From: Fibrobacter sp. UWB11 | Lineage (GTDB): Bacteria > Fibrobacterota > Fibrobacteria > Fibrobacterales > Fibrobacteraceae | Length of the DNA: 64,000 nucleotides | Reading direction: 5' to 3' | NCBI RefSeq assembly: GCF_900143015.1 | Contig: NZ_FSRT01000001.1 | Span: 1,178,001-1,242,000, forward strand | Shown here: piece by piece, positions 8,299 through 15,940 of the stretch | Layout of the letters: each line of letters starts with the position of its first letter | Position numbering within the stretch: position 1 is the stretch's first letter | Notes under the pieces: model-generated | The model's database searches: none | What the model was told of the DNA's origin: nothing | The model's input: the letters and a program-made list of their open reading frames with translations, nothing else | Made by a program: the position numbers and the translations under genes

Positions 8299-8963
8299 TG
8301 GAAGAGCTCGCCGAAAAGCTATCCGTAATCAAGGAAAGTATCGATGCCATTCGCAAGACTGGCAAGCTTTCGCATTGGCGGATGGTTTATGCGGATACGC
8401 TTTACACGCGTGCCCAGGAATATGTGGCGGTGGATCGTTACCCCGAAGCAAAACTTGTCGCTCAAAAGCTGGACCGCTGGATTCAAGCCCACAAGCCTGC
8501 TCTCGAGACGAACAAGGGTGATGCACGCCCGCCGATGATTTTCTGGAATGCGGATCTGCTGAACAATATTGTTAAACGCATCCGTTCGACGCTTGATGCA
8601 AAGAAAATGCTCGTGCCGTCTACGGAACGCGATTCCATCAATCGCCGTTTGAACATTGTTGATGATTGGATTAAAAAAGGCGACTTCCTTGTAGCTCACG
8701 ATGAACTTTTGGCTCTCCGCAGTGCCTTGATTGCGCGTCTCCGCCGCAGTTACCGCGCCCGCATTGTCGCATCGTCTGCGTACAGCGGTGGCTACGTTCA
8801 GCCGGCGGGTTCGACTGTGGGCCTTTACAACTCGCTCCACACGCTCGAAGAAACATTCCATATTGTAGGCGAACACGACCCAATCTGGATCGAAGACTTC
8901 CTCGAAATTTACAACGATTTGTTTAGAATCGTGGATCGCTTAGTACCGCAAGAAAAAAAATAA
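8298..8963 (+). CDS. Unknown helical protein of the stator-like operon, 221 aa
   Basis: Family not recognised. Start ATG 8298 overlaps the previous stop. No signal peptide or hydrophobic helix is seen. The sequence reads as a bundle of amphipathic helices (KLSVIKESIDAIRKTGKLSH, then EYVAVDRYPEAKLVAQKLDR) reminiscent of TPR-like packing but without a clear repeat. A glycine-rich loop (SAYSGGYVQPAG, around residue 160) interrupts it. Translational coupling to the MotB-like subunit suggests a cytosolic or membrane-associated partner of the channel. It ends the run; the next gene begins 41 bases later with its own ribosome-binding site. Confidence 0.7.
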   Translation: MEELAEKLSVIKESIDAIRKTGKLSHWRMVYADTLYTRAQEYVAVDRYPEAKLVAQKLDRWIQAHKPALETNKGDARPPMIFWNADLLNNIVKRIRSTLDAKKMLVPSTERDSINRRLNIVDDWIKKGDFLVAHDELLALRSALIARLRRSYRARIVASSAYSGGYVQPAGSTVGLYNSLHTLEETFHIVGEHDPIWIEDFLEIYNDLFRIVDRLVPQEKK

Positions 8964-9004
8964 TGTAGATTAATTCATAGTTAGTTGTTTACAAAGGATT
9001 AACT

Positions 9005-10240
9005 ATGGTTTCCAATTCTAATAAGTTTTTTCTTTTAGGGGCGCTGATGTCCGTAAGCGCTTTTGTGGGTTGTTCGAGTGAAGATAAAGTGTTGTACACG
9101 GGGTATGAATCAAGCGAAATAAAAGATGGTAAGCTAGTCGATTCCCGTGATGGCAACGAGTATGGTGTTGCATATTTGGGTGGCATGTATTGGATGACTG
9201 AAAATCTTCGTTATGCCGATAGCAGCATCACTGAAGCACTTAAGGGAAATTCCTGGTGTTTAGAAAACGACAAAAAAGAATGTGAAAAGCTTGGCCGTCT
9301 GTATTCCTGGAAAGCCGCTCGAGAAGCGTGCCCCGTTGGCTGGGAACTCCCGACTTCTCAAAATTGGAATCAATTACTTTCGTATATCGACGTTCACAAT
9401 GGTAGCGAAGGCGTTGGAACAAGTTTGAAGTCTCTTGAAGGCTGGGATGAAGATGTTGCTTCTCCAACAAATCGTTTTGGCTTTAATGCGCTTGCCGCTG
9501 GTCGCCGAAACAATGATGGTGAGACTTTTATGAGCAAAGGGAAAAATGCTTTCTTCTGGAGCTCAAACAACAAGGATGATGGAACGGCCTATGGATGGAA
9601 TCTGCGCAATGATAACGATTTGCTCCAAGAAGGTTATTTTTACAAGGATCACGGTCTCTCCGTTCGTTGCGTTGCAAAAGATGGAAGTGTTAAGGTCTCT
9701 GGTTCTTTAGATTCATCCTATATCGAAAAAATTCCTCATAATTACGGTACTTTAAAATACAAAGACGTAACTTATAGAACCGTAAAAATTGAGGGCTTAG
9801 AATGGATGGCTGACAACCTCAATTTTGAAGCAGAGGGGAGCCATTGCTATAATGATGACAAGGATAATTGCAAAGAATTTGGTCGTCTCTATTCATTTGA
9901 AACGGCGCAAAAGGTTTGTCCGGAAGGCTGGCATTTACCCACGTCTAGTGATATCACTGTTTTGCTGAATTACGATTCGTCTAGCAGAAATTTACGTTCT
10001 AAGACAGGCTGGACTAGCAATACATCGACAGGACTTAATTTCTGGGGCTTTGATGCCAAGGCTGCTGGCGGTAAAGAAAATGGCGATTACTTTGATTTGA
10101 AAATGAGCGCATATTTTTGGATTGACGCAAAGGTGGGGGACGATGCTTCAGCATTGTGGATCAATTACTATCAAGATCAACCGTCCCAAGTCAAGCGCAA
10201 TGCAAAGAATGAATTCTCTGTCCGCTGCGTAAAAGACTAA
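9005..10240 (+). CDS. Lipoprotein with two FISUMP domains
   Basis: The lipoprotein signal ends FVGC (Cys23). Two copies of the Fibrobacter major paralogous (FISUMP) domain follow, at about residues 38-230 and 245-411. Each shows the same order: YxWMTENLRYA or EWMADNLNF, a WCLEN/HCYND-(K)-C-LGRLYS segment, ACPVGWELPT or VCPEGWHLPT, GFNALAAG or GFDAKAAGG, an AYFW/AFFW-S strand, and a final SVRCV. The function of this domain is unknown; it is abundant in Fibrobacter surface lipoproteins. AAAGGA upstream sets the start. It is followed at once by a strong terminator. Confidence 0.9.
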   Translation: MVSNSNKFFLLGALMSVSAFVGCSSEDKVLYTGYESSEIKDGKLVDSRDGNEYGVAYLGGMYWMTENLRYADSSITEALKGNSWCLENDKKECEKLGRLYSWKAAREACPVGWELPTSQNWNQLLSYIDVHNGSEGVGTSLKSLEGWDEDVASPTNRFGFNALAAGRRNNDGETFMSKGKNAFFWSSNNKDDGTAYGWNLRNDNDLLQEGYFYKDHGLSVRCVAKDGSVKVSGSLDSSYIEKIPHNYGTLKYKDVTYRTVKIEGLEWMADNLNFEAEGSHCYNDDKDNCKEFGRLYSFETAQKVCPEGWHLPTSSDITVLLNYDSSSRNLRSKTGWTSNTSTGLNFWGFDAKAAGGKENGDYFDLKMSAYFWIDAKVGDDASALWINYYQDQPSQVKRNAKNEFSVRCVKD

Positions 10241-10260
10241 TAATTATTTACTTGAATAAC

Positions 10261-10290
10261 AAAAAAAGAGGCCTCTACGGTCTCTTTTTT
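10261..10290 (+). terminator. Rho-independent terminator after the FISUMP gene
   Basis: Stem AAAAAAGAGGCC paired with GGTCTCTTTTTT (one G-T pair) and loop TCTAC. The A- and T-rich ends make it potentially bidirectional. Confidence 0.85.
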
Positions 10291-10293
10291 GCA

Positions 10294-10375
10294 TTGTCAC
10301 CCTGAGCAACGCGAAGGGCCTAGTCAATTCTTGTATAGCAGTCATCCCGGACTCCGTTCCGGGATCACCTTTCGC
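10294..10375. repeat. GTCAT-type palindromic repeats, two adjacent
   Basis: GTCACCCTGAG at the left, and GTCATCCCGGACTCCGTTCCGGGATC on the right with a CCCGGA/TCCGGG stem. They fill the gap between the FISUMP terminator and the convergent argH end. Confidence 0.6.
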
Positions 10376-10383
10376 AGTACCTT

Positions 10384-11787
10384 TTACTTCTTGAGCTTCT
10401 TGAGGAGTGCTGCAGCCTTCGTGAACTGCTGCTTCACGGACTTCGGACCCGTACCGCCTTCAATGTTACGCTTGCTTACGCTGTATTCGAACGTAAGCGT
10501 CTTCTTCATCTTGGCGACGTCCGGGACGCCTGCGGCGGCCCAAGCCTCGTCAGAAAGTTCCGTGAACTGCTTGCCTGCACGTGCTGCATCGCCGACGAGG
10601 CTTCCCACGACGTGGTGGGCGTCGCGGAACGGAACGCCTGCTTCCACGAGCAAGTCTGCAAGGTCTGTTGCAAGGAGAGCTGGGAGCATCTTGGCGTGCA
10701 TCGTTTCGAAGTTGAAACGAGCCGTTTCCAAAGCTTCCTTCATCACGCGGAGAATCACCTTCACGTTGTGGACGCTGTCAAAGACCGGTTCCTTGTCTTC
10801 TTGCAAGTCGCGGCTGTAGCTGAGCGGAGCGCCCTTCACGAGCGTGTAGAGTGCGGTGAAGTTTCCGAGCATGCGGCCAGACTTTCCGCGGATAAGTTCC
10901 ATGGAGTCCGGATTCTTCTTCTGCGGCATCATCGAAGAACCGCTGGAGAATGCATCGTGCAAGGTGAGGTAGCCAAATTCGCTAGAGCTCCAGTTCACAA
11001 AGTCTTCGGCATAACGGCTCATCGTGTTCGCGATGATGGCGAGGTCTGCGTTGAATTCGAGCATCATGTCGCGATGGCTTACAGCATCAATGCTGTTCGG
11101 GCTCACGTCCTTGAAACCGAGTGCTTCAGCAACGAGTGCGCGGTGGTACGGGAATGCAGAACCAGCCATAGCGCCACTGCCAAGCGGGAGCTGGCTATGC
11201 AATTCGAGGAAGTTGTCGAGGCGCTTCACGTCACGGCTCACGGCAAAGAACATGCTCATGAGGTAATGGCTAAAGTAAATCGGCTGTGCCTGTTGCAAGT
11301 GCGTGTAACCCGGCATCATCTTGCCAAAGTATTTCTTGGCAAGATCCAAAACCGTTTCCATAAGTTCCACTTCGAGGGCGCGGATTTCTGCAGCGCGGTG
11401 ACGCATGTAAAGCTTAAAGTCCGTGCAGACCTGGTCATTGCGGCTACGGCCCGTGTGAATTTTCTTGCCGAGAGCGCCGATGCGTTCGGTAAGCACTCGT
11501 TCTACGGCCATGTGGATGTCTTCGTCGCTATCGCACCAGAGGTTCTTACCGGCGTGGTAGTCGTCGAGAATGCTCTTGAGGCCATCGCAAATCTTCTTAT
11601 AATCAGCCTTCGAAAGAACTCCAGATTCAACAAGACCCTTGCCGTGTCCGATGCTCCCTTCGATATCTTCTTCGATGAGTTCTGCATCAAACTGCAAGCT
11701 GAAACTTAAATCGACCATGCTCTGGGCCATGCCGCTAGCAAAACGACCGGTCCACATGTTAGTCTGGGTATCTTTCTTCTTAGCCAT
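10384..11787 (-). CDS. argH: Argininosuccinate lyase
   Basis: Cytosolic last step of arginine synthesis: argininosuccinate to arginine plus fumarate. The fumarase/aspartase superfamily signature GSSMMPQKKNPD is intact, with the catalytic serine loop. Other conserved segments are TGRSRNDQVCTD, GYTHLQQAQPI and the N-terminal MWTGRFASG. With the start moved to ATG 11787 the protein has 467 residues, usual for ArgH. That start has AATTGAGG seven bases upstream; an in-frame TTG inside this motif would give four extra residues and is probably not used. A hairpin with a T-run ends just before this ribosome-binding site. Confidence 0.95.
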   Translation of the reverse strand: MAKKKDTQTNMWTGRFASGMAQSMVDLSFSLQFDAELIEEDIEGSIGHGKGLVESGVLSKADYKKICDGLKSILDDYHAGKNLWCDSDEDIHMAVERVLTERIGALGKKIHTGRSRNDQVCTDFKLYMRHRAAEIRALEVELMETVLDLAKKYFGKMMPGYTHLQQAQPIYFSHYLMSMFFAVSRDVKRLDNFLELHSQLPLGSGAMAGSAFPYHRALVAEALGFKDVSPNSIDAVSHRDMMLEFNADLAIIANTMSRYAEDFVNWSSSEFGYLTLHDAFSSGSSMMPQKKNPDSMELIRGKSGRMLGNFTALYTLVKGAPLSYSRDLQEDKEPVFDSVHNVKVILRVMKEALETARFNFETMHAKMLPALLATDLADLLVEAGVPFRDAHHVVGSLVGDAARAGKQFTELSDEAWAAAGVPDVAKMKKTLTFEYSVSKRNIEGGTGPKSVKQQFTKAAALLKKLKK

Positions 11788-11801
11788 TATAAACCTCAAT
11801 T

Positions 11802-11835
11802 AAAAAGCCGTGAAAATCGGCAGGAATTCCACGGC
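11802..11835 (-). terminator. Hairpin with T-run directly before the argH ribosome-binding site
   Basis: On the minus strand GCCGTGGAA pairs imperfectly with TTTTCACGGC, followed by TTTTT and then AATTGAGG of argH. It should terminate the upstream lipoprotein transcript or attenuate read-through into argH. Confidence 0.7.
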
Positions 11836-11852
11836 AAAAGATAAAAAATTTT

Positions 11853-12275
11853 TTAGTCCCAGGGGCTCTTATCCCAAGAACTCTTGTGTACGGGTTTCTG
11901 TTTTTCGCGAGAGACGTCCGCCTTTTTTGTCTTTCGAGCATTTTCTTTCATGCATGTTTTCAAGTCTTCTGTGCGTTTTTCTCCAATCGCAAAACAAAGT
12001 GTTTCAACTTCTAGGTCTCGCGTGTATTTAGTACGGGCGACTTCGTACCCATCAACAAAAAATTCAAAGAACCCGTGTTTCATACCGCGGCTGCAGCGGC
12101 CTGTGGCGGTAACAGCCTGCTTGAATTCATCGACAAAATACCAATTTGCTTGTTCCATGTGCAAACCCGTGCAATTATAGGGTTGGTGTTGGTCGGCTTC
12201 TGTTTGAAATTTTTGATAAGATGAGCATGAGCAGAACAGAAATGCAGCTGCGTAAATTGCATAAATTTTAGTCAA
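11853..12275 (-). CDS. Small lipoprotein with Trp-Asp tail
   Basis: The N-terminus is a lipoprotein signal ending FCSC. I place the start at TTG 12275, six bases after a GAGG; an earlier in-frame TTG at 12287 falls inside the T-run of the preceding terminator. The 140-residue protein has a middle part with FFEFFVDGYEVARTKYTRD, which reads like a PEGA-type or toast-rack strand pair, and a basic C-terminal tail that ends KSSWDKSPWD. The lipoprotein two genes upstream also ends in KSVWD. Function unknown. It is the last gene of a four-gene envelope group. Confidence 0.6.
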   Translation of the reverse strand: MTKIYAIYAAAFLFCSCSSYQKFQTEADQHQPYNCTGLHMEQANWYFVDEFKQAVTATGRCSRGMKHGFFEFFVDGYEVARTKYTRDLEVETLCFAIGEKRTEDLKTCMKENARKTKKADVSREKQKPVHKSSWDKSPWD

Positions 12276-12285
12276 CTCGTACCTC

Positions 12286-12321
12286 AAAAAAAGCCGTGAA
12301 ACTCAAACTGAATTTTCACGG
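12286..12321 (-). terminator. Hairpin with T-run between barrel gene and lipoprotein gene
   Basis: Minus-strand stem CCGTGAAA/TTTCACGG followed by seven T, then GAGG of the next gene. The sequence is closely similar to the element before argH. Confidence 0.75.
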
Positions 12322-12334
12322 ACAATGATAAAAA

Positions 12335-13333
12335 TTAGAATCCAATTCCAATGCTGAATTTTAAGCCTTGGATGTGTTTATTCGTTTTCTTGTACTTCTT
12401 TGAAGATGTTTCTTCGACATAAGGTGTGTTGAAAAAGTCGATGAAGTATTTGGCTTGCAAGAGGAATGCGACACTGCTAGCTCGATTAAGCAATATACCA
12501 CCGCCCACAAATCCGGTAAGCCCGTTCGTACTTAGCTCTTCTGCAGTGTAGGGGAGTTCGTCGTTATCATCGAATGTAATATGCCAGCTGTAAGAAAGTC
12601 CACCGCCGACAAACGGAGTGTTGTTTGATGAACCGAACGGATAATAGACAGAAAGCGAAAAATCGTAGAATGTAGGCTTGTTGAGTTCGTCACCCATGTT
12701 GGTCAAGGTGAAGTCTAAACCGAAAAAGATTTTTTTTGCATCAAAGAGCGCAAACAAGCCAATCCCTGCAAGCATATTCGTATTGGGGGTAAGCTCAAGA
12801 TCTCCAATGATATTCAAACCGAAATAGCCCGAAATGCCTTTTTTGCGAGGCTTTATTGTTTCCTGTTCTGTGACTGTGTAAATATCGTCATCGTCTGTGG
12901 TGAGTCGCTTGGAACCGATATTTCTGGCAACGCGTTCGATGATCGGGTCGAAATCGTCTGGATTAGCCGCTTTGAGGCGGTCACTCCAGACCGGTTTCTC
13001 GTTATTCACGTTATACAATTTGAACGATGTGACAACGCTTTGGCCAAGACGTGTGAATTCGGCCATGATGAACTTGGAGCAGTTCTTTTGAATCGCAACT
13101 TTGTTGATCGATTCGTAGTCTCCAACTTTCACGGAGTCGTCTTCAGCGTAATTGACCAAAACATAGCGCCCATTCTCATCAATGTAAGCGTGCATGAGCT
13201 TTTCGGTTGTAATACCAAGGTCTTTATCAATACCGACAGTGCTGAACGGAGCCAAATAAACTCGCTCAGTGGCGTAAGTCAATGCAGTAAATGCAAGAGC
13301 CACTATAAAAAGTGTTTTAAGCCTGTTCATCAT
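12335..13333 (-). CDS. Outer-membrane beta-barrel protein with N-terminal periplasmic domain (copy 2)
   Basis: A signal peptide ends near residue 22 (LTYA-TERV). Residues 23-145 form a soluble alpha/beta domain (VYLAPFSTVGIDKDLGITTE, YVLVNYAEDDSVK) reminiscent of the TolB-N/CsgG-like fold. A short acidic linker rich in Asp (around 148-155) leads to alternating strands typical of an eight-stranded barrel, with a C-terminal Phe. The protein is a clear paralogue of the product of 13937-14953, with the same order and many identical segments. An OmpW-type porin or a secretion accessory protein are possible roles. GAGG lies seven bases before the ATG. Confidence 0.75.
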   Translation of the reverse strand: MMNRLKTLFIVALAFTALTYATERVYLAPFSTVGIDKDLGITTEKLMHAYIDENGRYVLVNYAEDDSVKVGDYESINKVAIQKNCSKFIMAEFTRLGQSVVTSFKLYNVNNEKPVWSDRLKAANPDDFDPIIERVARNIGSKRLTTDDDDIYTVTEQETIKPRKKGISGYFGLNIIGDLELTPNTNMLAGIGLFALFDAKKIFFGLDFTLTNMGDELNKPTFYDFSLSVYYPFGSSNNTPFVGGGLSYSWHITFDDNDELPYTAEELSTNGLTGFVGGGILLNRASSVAFLLQAKYFIDFFNTPYVEETSSKKYKKTNKHIQGLKFSIGIGF

Positions 13334-13345
13334 GTCGGTACCTCA

Positions 13346-13921
13346 TTAGTCCCAAACGCTTTTAGCAGGGGCGGTTTCTTCGTACGAAGGTTCTTCGGTC
13401 GGTTCGGCACTTTCGCCGCGCACCGCTTTAGGTTCCTCGACATCAGCCGGTGTCGTTTCTTCCTGCTTTACTTTCTTTTGGGCCTTTTTCGTTGTATTGT
13501 ACGGACGATCCCAGACGCTTACGGATTCGGTAGAATTGCCTTTGTAATCCTGTCTCAGCACATAGGTGTCGATAGGAATTTCAATTTCATCCGGATAGGC
13601 TTGGTAAAGCCAAAGTGATAAGGTATAAGTCGGAAGGGCCCACAAAAGAGTAGCAAAAGACATGCTACGATGGACTTCAATTGAACCGACTCTCTGTCCG
13701 TCCAAGTAAGCTTCCAGTATGCCGCCAGCTCTAGTTCCTCGAGTTTGGAACGAACAATCGTCGTCGTTTCCCATCTTGCAGACCAAATTACCATTGAGGT
13801 AAATGTCATAGGGCCTTGATGCGTATTGGGTTGCAACGACGTTAGTGCGCCCAGAGAAACATCCAGTCAGGTTTAGTGACATGGATGTTAGCAGCAAAAT
13901 GGGTAATACTCTGGTCTTCAT
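13346..13921 (-). CDS. Lipoprotein with PEGA-like part and Trp-Asp tail
   Basis: The lipoprotein signal ends LTGC (Cys21). The next segment, YDIYLNGNLVCKMGNDDDC, followed by GILEAYLDGQRVGSIEVHRS, is the strand pattern of a PEGA-type surface domain. A hydrophobic stretch, SFATLLWALPTYTLSLWLYQ, may be a re-entrant or membrane-touching helix. The last 45 residues are rich in Glu, Pro, Thr and Lys and end KSVWD, with VSVWDRPYN earlier. It sits 12 bases before one barrel gene and 15 after the other, so the three are very likely co-transcribed. Function unknown. Confidence 0.65.
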   Translation of the reverse strand: MKTRVLPILLLTSMSLNLTGCFSGRTNVVATQYASRPYDIYLNGNLVCKMGNDDDCSFQTRGTRAGGILEAYLDGQRVGSIEVHRSMSFATLLWALPTYTLSLWLYQAYPDEIEIPIDTYVLRQDYKGNSTESVSVWDRPYNTTKKAQKKVKQEETTPADVEEPKAVRGESAEPTEEPSYEETAPAKSVWD

Positions 13922-13936
13922 TTTAAGAATCCAACG

Positions 13937-14953
13937 TTAGAAACCGATGGCAAGGCCCAGGCTGAACTTGAAGCCGTTCATATAGTGCTTCTTTTCGATG
14001 ACATTGGTATTGCCTTTGTCTTCTTTAATTTCGATGAACGGAGTTTCAAAGAAGTCGATAAAGTAGTTGACTTGAGTGATGAACATGACTCGGCTTGCGC
14101 GGTTGAACAAGACACCACCGCCGAGCTGCATGGAAATACCGTTTGCTTCAGAGTCATCAACGTAATGACCATTAACGTAGCGGCCATCATTGTTGTTCAT
14201 ACGCATACTGTAAGAGAGACCGCCGCCTGCAAACGGAGAAATATTCGATGTATTGAATGCATAGAAGGCAGAAAGGGTCAAGTCGATAAGTGTTGTTCTG
14301 TCACCATTATCGCCCAAGTTGCTCATAGACCAGTCAAAACCGAAGAGGAGATCCTTTGCATCGTACAAGACAAATGCACCAAGTCCAGCATCCATTTTTG
14401 CTTCGGACGGATTAAGCGGGAGTGAGCCCACAATCTTACCGCCCCAATAAGAAGTTACGCCCTTCTTTTTCGGATTCTTGGTTTCTTGTTCGGTGACCGT
14501 GTAGATATCGTCATCGTTAGTTGCTTTGCGCCTTGTACCGATATTTTTGGCCACACGCTGGATAATCGGGTCGAAATCATCGGGGTTCTTGGCCTTGAGT
14601 CGGTCGCTCCAAACCGGAGATTCGTTATTCACATCGTAGAGTTTGAACGCCGTAATGACGTTTTCGCCAAGTCGGGTGAATTCAGCCAAGATAAACTTGG
14701 TGCAATTCTTATCTTTTGCAATCTTGTTGGCGGATTCGCGGTCACCGGCTTTCACAGAATCTTCTTCGGTGTAGTTGACCAAAACATAGCGACCATTGTC
14801 ATCAATATATGCATTCATGAGTTTTTCGGCGGCGATGCCAAAATCTTCATTCAAGCCCACCATGCTGAACGGAGCCAAATAAACGCGCTCTGCTGCATAA
14901 ATGGAGGCTGCAAGAGCAAGTGTTGCTGCTAAAAGCTTCTTGACGCAATTCAT
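13937..14953 (-). CDS. Outer-membrane beta-barrel protein with N-terminal periplasmic domain (copy 1)
   Basis: Paralogue of the 12335-13333 product, with the same layout: signal peptide ending SIYA-AE, a soluble alpha/beta domain (VYLAPFSMVGLNEDFGIAAE), an Asp-rich linker (NDDDIYTVTEQET) and a C-terminal barrel ending GLAIGF. I use ATG 14953, seven bases after AAGGA; an ATG six bases earlier is too close to that motif. It is the first gene of the leftward envelope group (two barrels, two lipoproteins). No substrate can be named. Confidence 0.75.
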   Translation of the reverse strand: MNCVKKLLAATLALAASIYAAERVYLAPFSMVGLNEDFGIAAEKLMNAYIDDNGRYVLVNYTEEDSVKAGDRESANKIAKDKNCTKFILAEFTRLGENVITAFKLYDVNNESPVWSDRLKAKNPDDFDPIIQRVAKNIGTRRKATNDDDIYTVTEQETKNPKKKGVTSYWGGKIVGSLPLNPSEAKMDAGLGAFVLYDAKDLLFGFDWSMSNLGDNGDRTTLIDLTLSAFYAFNTSNISPFAGGGLSYSMRMNNNDGRYVNGHYVDDSEANGISMQLGGGVLFNRASRVMFITQVNYFIDFFETPFIEIKEDKGNTNVIEKKHYMNGFKFSLGLAIGF

Positions 14954-15124
14954 ATTCATATCCTTTTGTTTGCTCGTTTTCCACTTATTTTTGCATTTTC
15001 ATAAAAGTCATGAATATGCAATTTTTAAGTAAAAAAGAGTCCTTATTTAGACATAATCTAGTAATTATAAGGTAAAAAGAAAAGTTTTTTTTGCAGTAAA
15101 CGGACTAATTGTTGATAAGCGGGC

Positions 15125-15146
15125 AAAAAAACACGCTAAAATGCGT
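15125..15146 (-). terminator. Weak terminator after the leftward pigment genes
   Basis: Minus-strand ACGC-ATTTTA-GCGT hairpin followed by a run of seven T, about 20 bases after the acyltransferase stop. The stem is short. Confidence 0.5.
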
Positions 15147-15164
15147 ATTTTGAAGATAAAAAAG

Positions 15165-15935
15165 TCAATTTTCGAGTTCTTTTTCCAAAATTTCTTTCAT
15201 TTTATGCGTCAATTTGGTCGCACTTTTGGTCATTGGCATGTCTGCATATTCATTTATAGAAATTGGCGCAAGAACTTTCAATTTGTACAAATACTTTTCT
15301 GTTGGATGAAATTGCAATAATTTATCGTGTTTACGGAGTCCAATTTTCTCGTTACCGCCAAAGAAAATTGGAATAACATCATTTTTGGAATAAAGTGCAA
15401 ATCGTGCAGCGCCTTTCTTGAATTCCCAGGATTCATTCGGCTTAGAACGAGTCCCTTCGGGGAATATAATAAGGTTATTGCCTTCGTCCATCGATTTCTT
15501 TGCTTGTTCCAATTGCTCATCAAAAGGAATGTTATTTGGAATGTAGAGATTCTTTATAACAAGAGAAATAAATTTATTTTGAATGAGTTCACCTTTTACA
15601 ATGCAGTCTGCGTTCGGAACTAGCGAAAAGAGTATGACCACGTCAAAAATGGAAGGATGGTTTGCAATCACGACTTTCGATTGGATGTTTTTGAGCGCTT
15701 CTTTGTTTTCTACGGTGAGGTGAACGATGCCTAGAATTATTGAAATTTTGACGAAAATTTTAAAATAGCGATGGTTGAATTTCCTCGCCATTTTTTTGAA
15801 TTTTTGTTCCGAAAACCCCGAAAGCAAGTGCATAACCGGGAACAAAAAAATCGCAAGAATCAGGCTACTGAATCCGAAAAACGCAAAACAAAACAGCTTT
15901 GCGATAACTCGTATGATGTAGCGTATTTTTGCCAT
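15165..15935 (-). CDS. PlsC-type 1-acylglycerol-3-phosphate acyltransferase of the pigment cluster
   Basis: Membrane-bound acyltransferase. The N-terminal hydrophobic helix covers about residues 12-38. The catalytic NHX4D box is NHPSIFD (His93, Asp98) and the substrate box is FPEGTRSK (158-165). Aryl-polyene and flexirubin clusters carry acyltransferases of this type, thought to attach the polyene to a lipid or dialkylphenol moiety. It is the third gene of a leftward operon with the ketosynthase-like and methyltransferase genes, five bases after the former. A general phospholipid role is possible but less likely given the setting. Confidence 0.85.
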   Translation of the reverse strand: MAKIRYIIRVIAKLFCFAFFGFSSLILAIFLFPVMHLLSGFSEQKFKKMARKFNHRYFKIFVKISIILGIVHLTVENKEALKNIQSKVVIANHPSIFDVVILFSLVPNADCIVKGELIQNKFISLVIKNLYIPNNIPFDEQLEQAKKSMDEGNNLIIFPEGTRSKPNESWEFKKGAARFALYSKNDVIPIFFGGNEKIGLRKHDKLLQFHPTEKYLYKLKVLAPISINEYADMPMTKSATKLTHKMKEILEKELEN

Positions 15936-15940
15936 TTGCG

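Noticed and set aside
4855-8963. Calling the stator-like genes a Zorya defence system
   Set aside because: Channel and OmpA subunits fit, but no ZorC/ZorD, ZorE or ZorF/ZorG-like effector could be recognised and no other defence genes are near. Kept as a finding, not as a named system.
10289-10819. 176-codon plus-strand frame over the end of argH
   Set aside because: It begins in a repeat element and runs antisense to argH; low-complexity composition.
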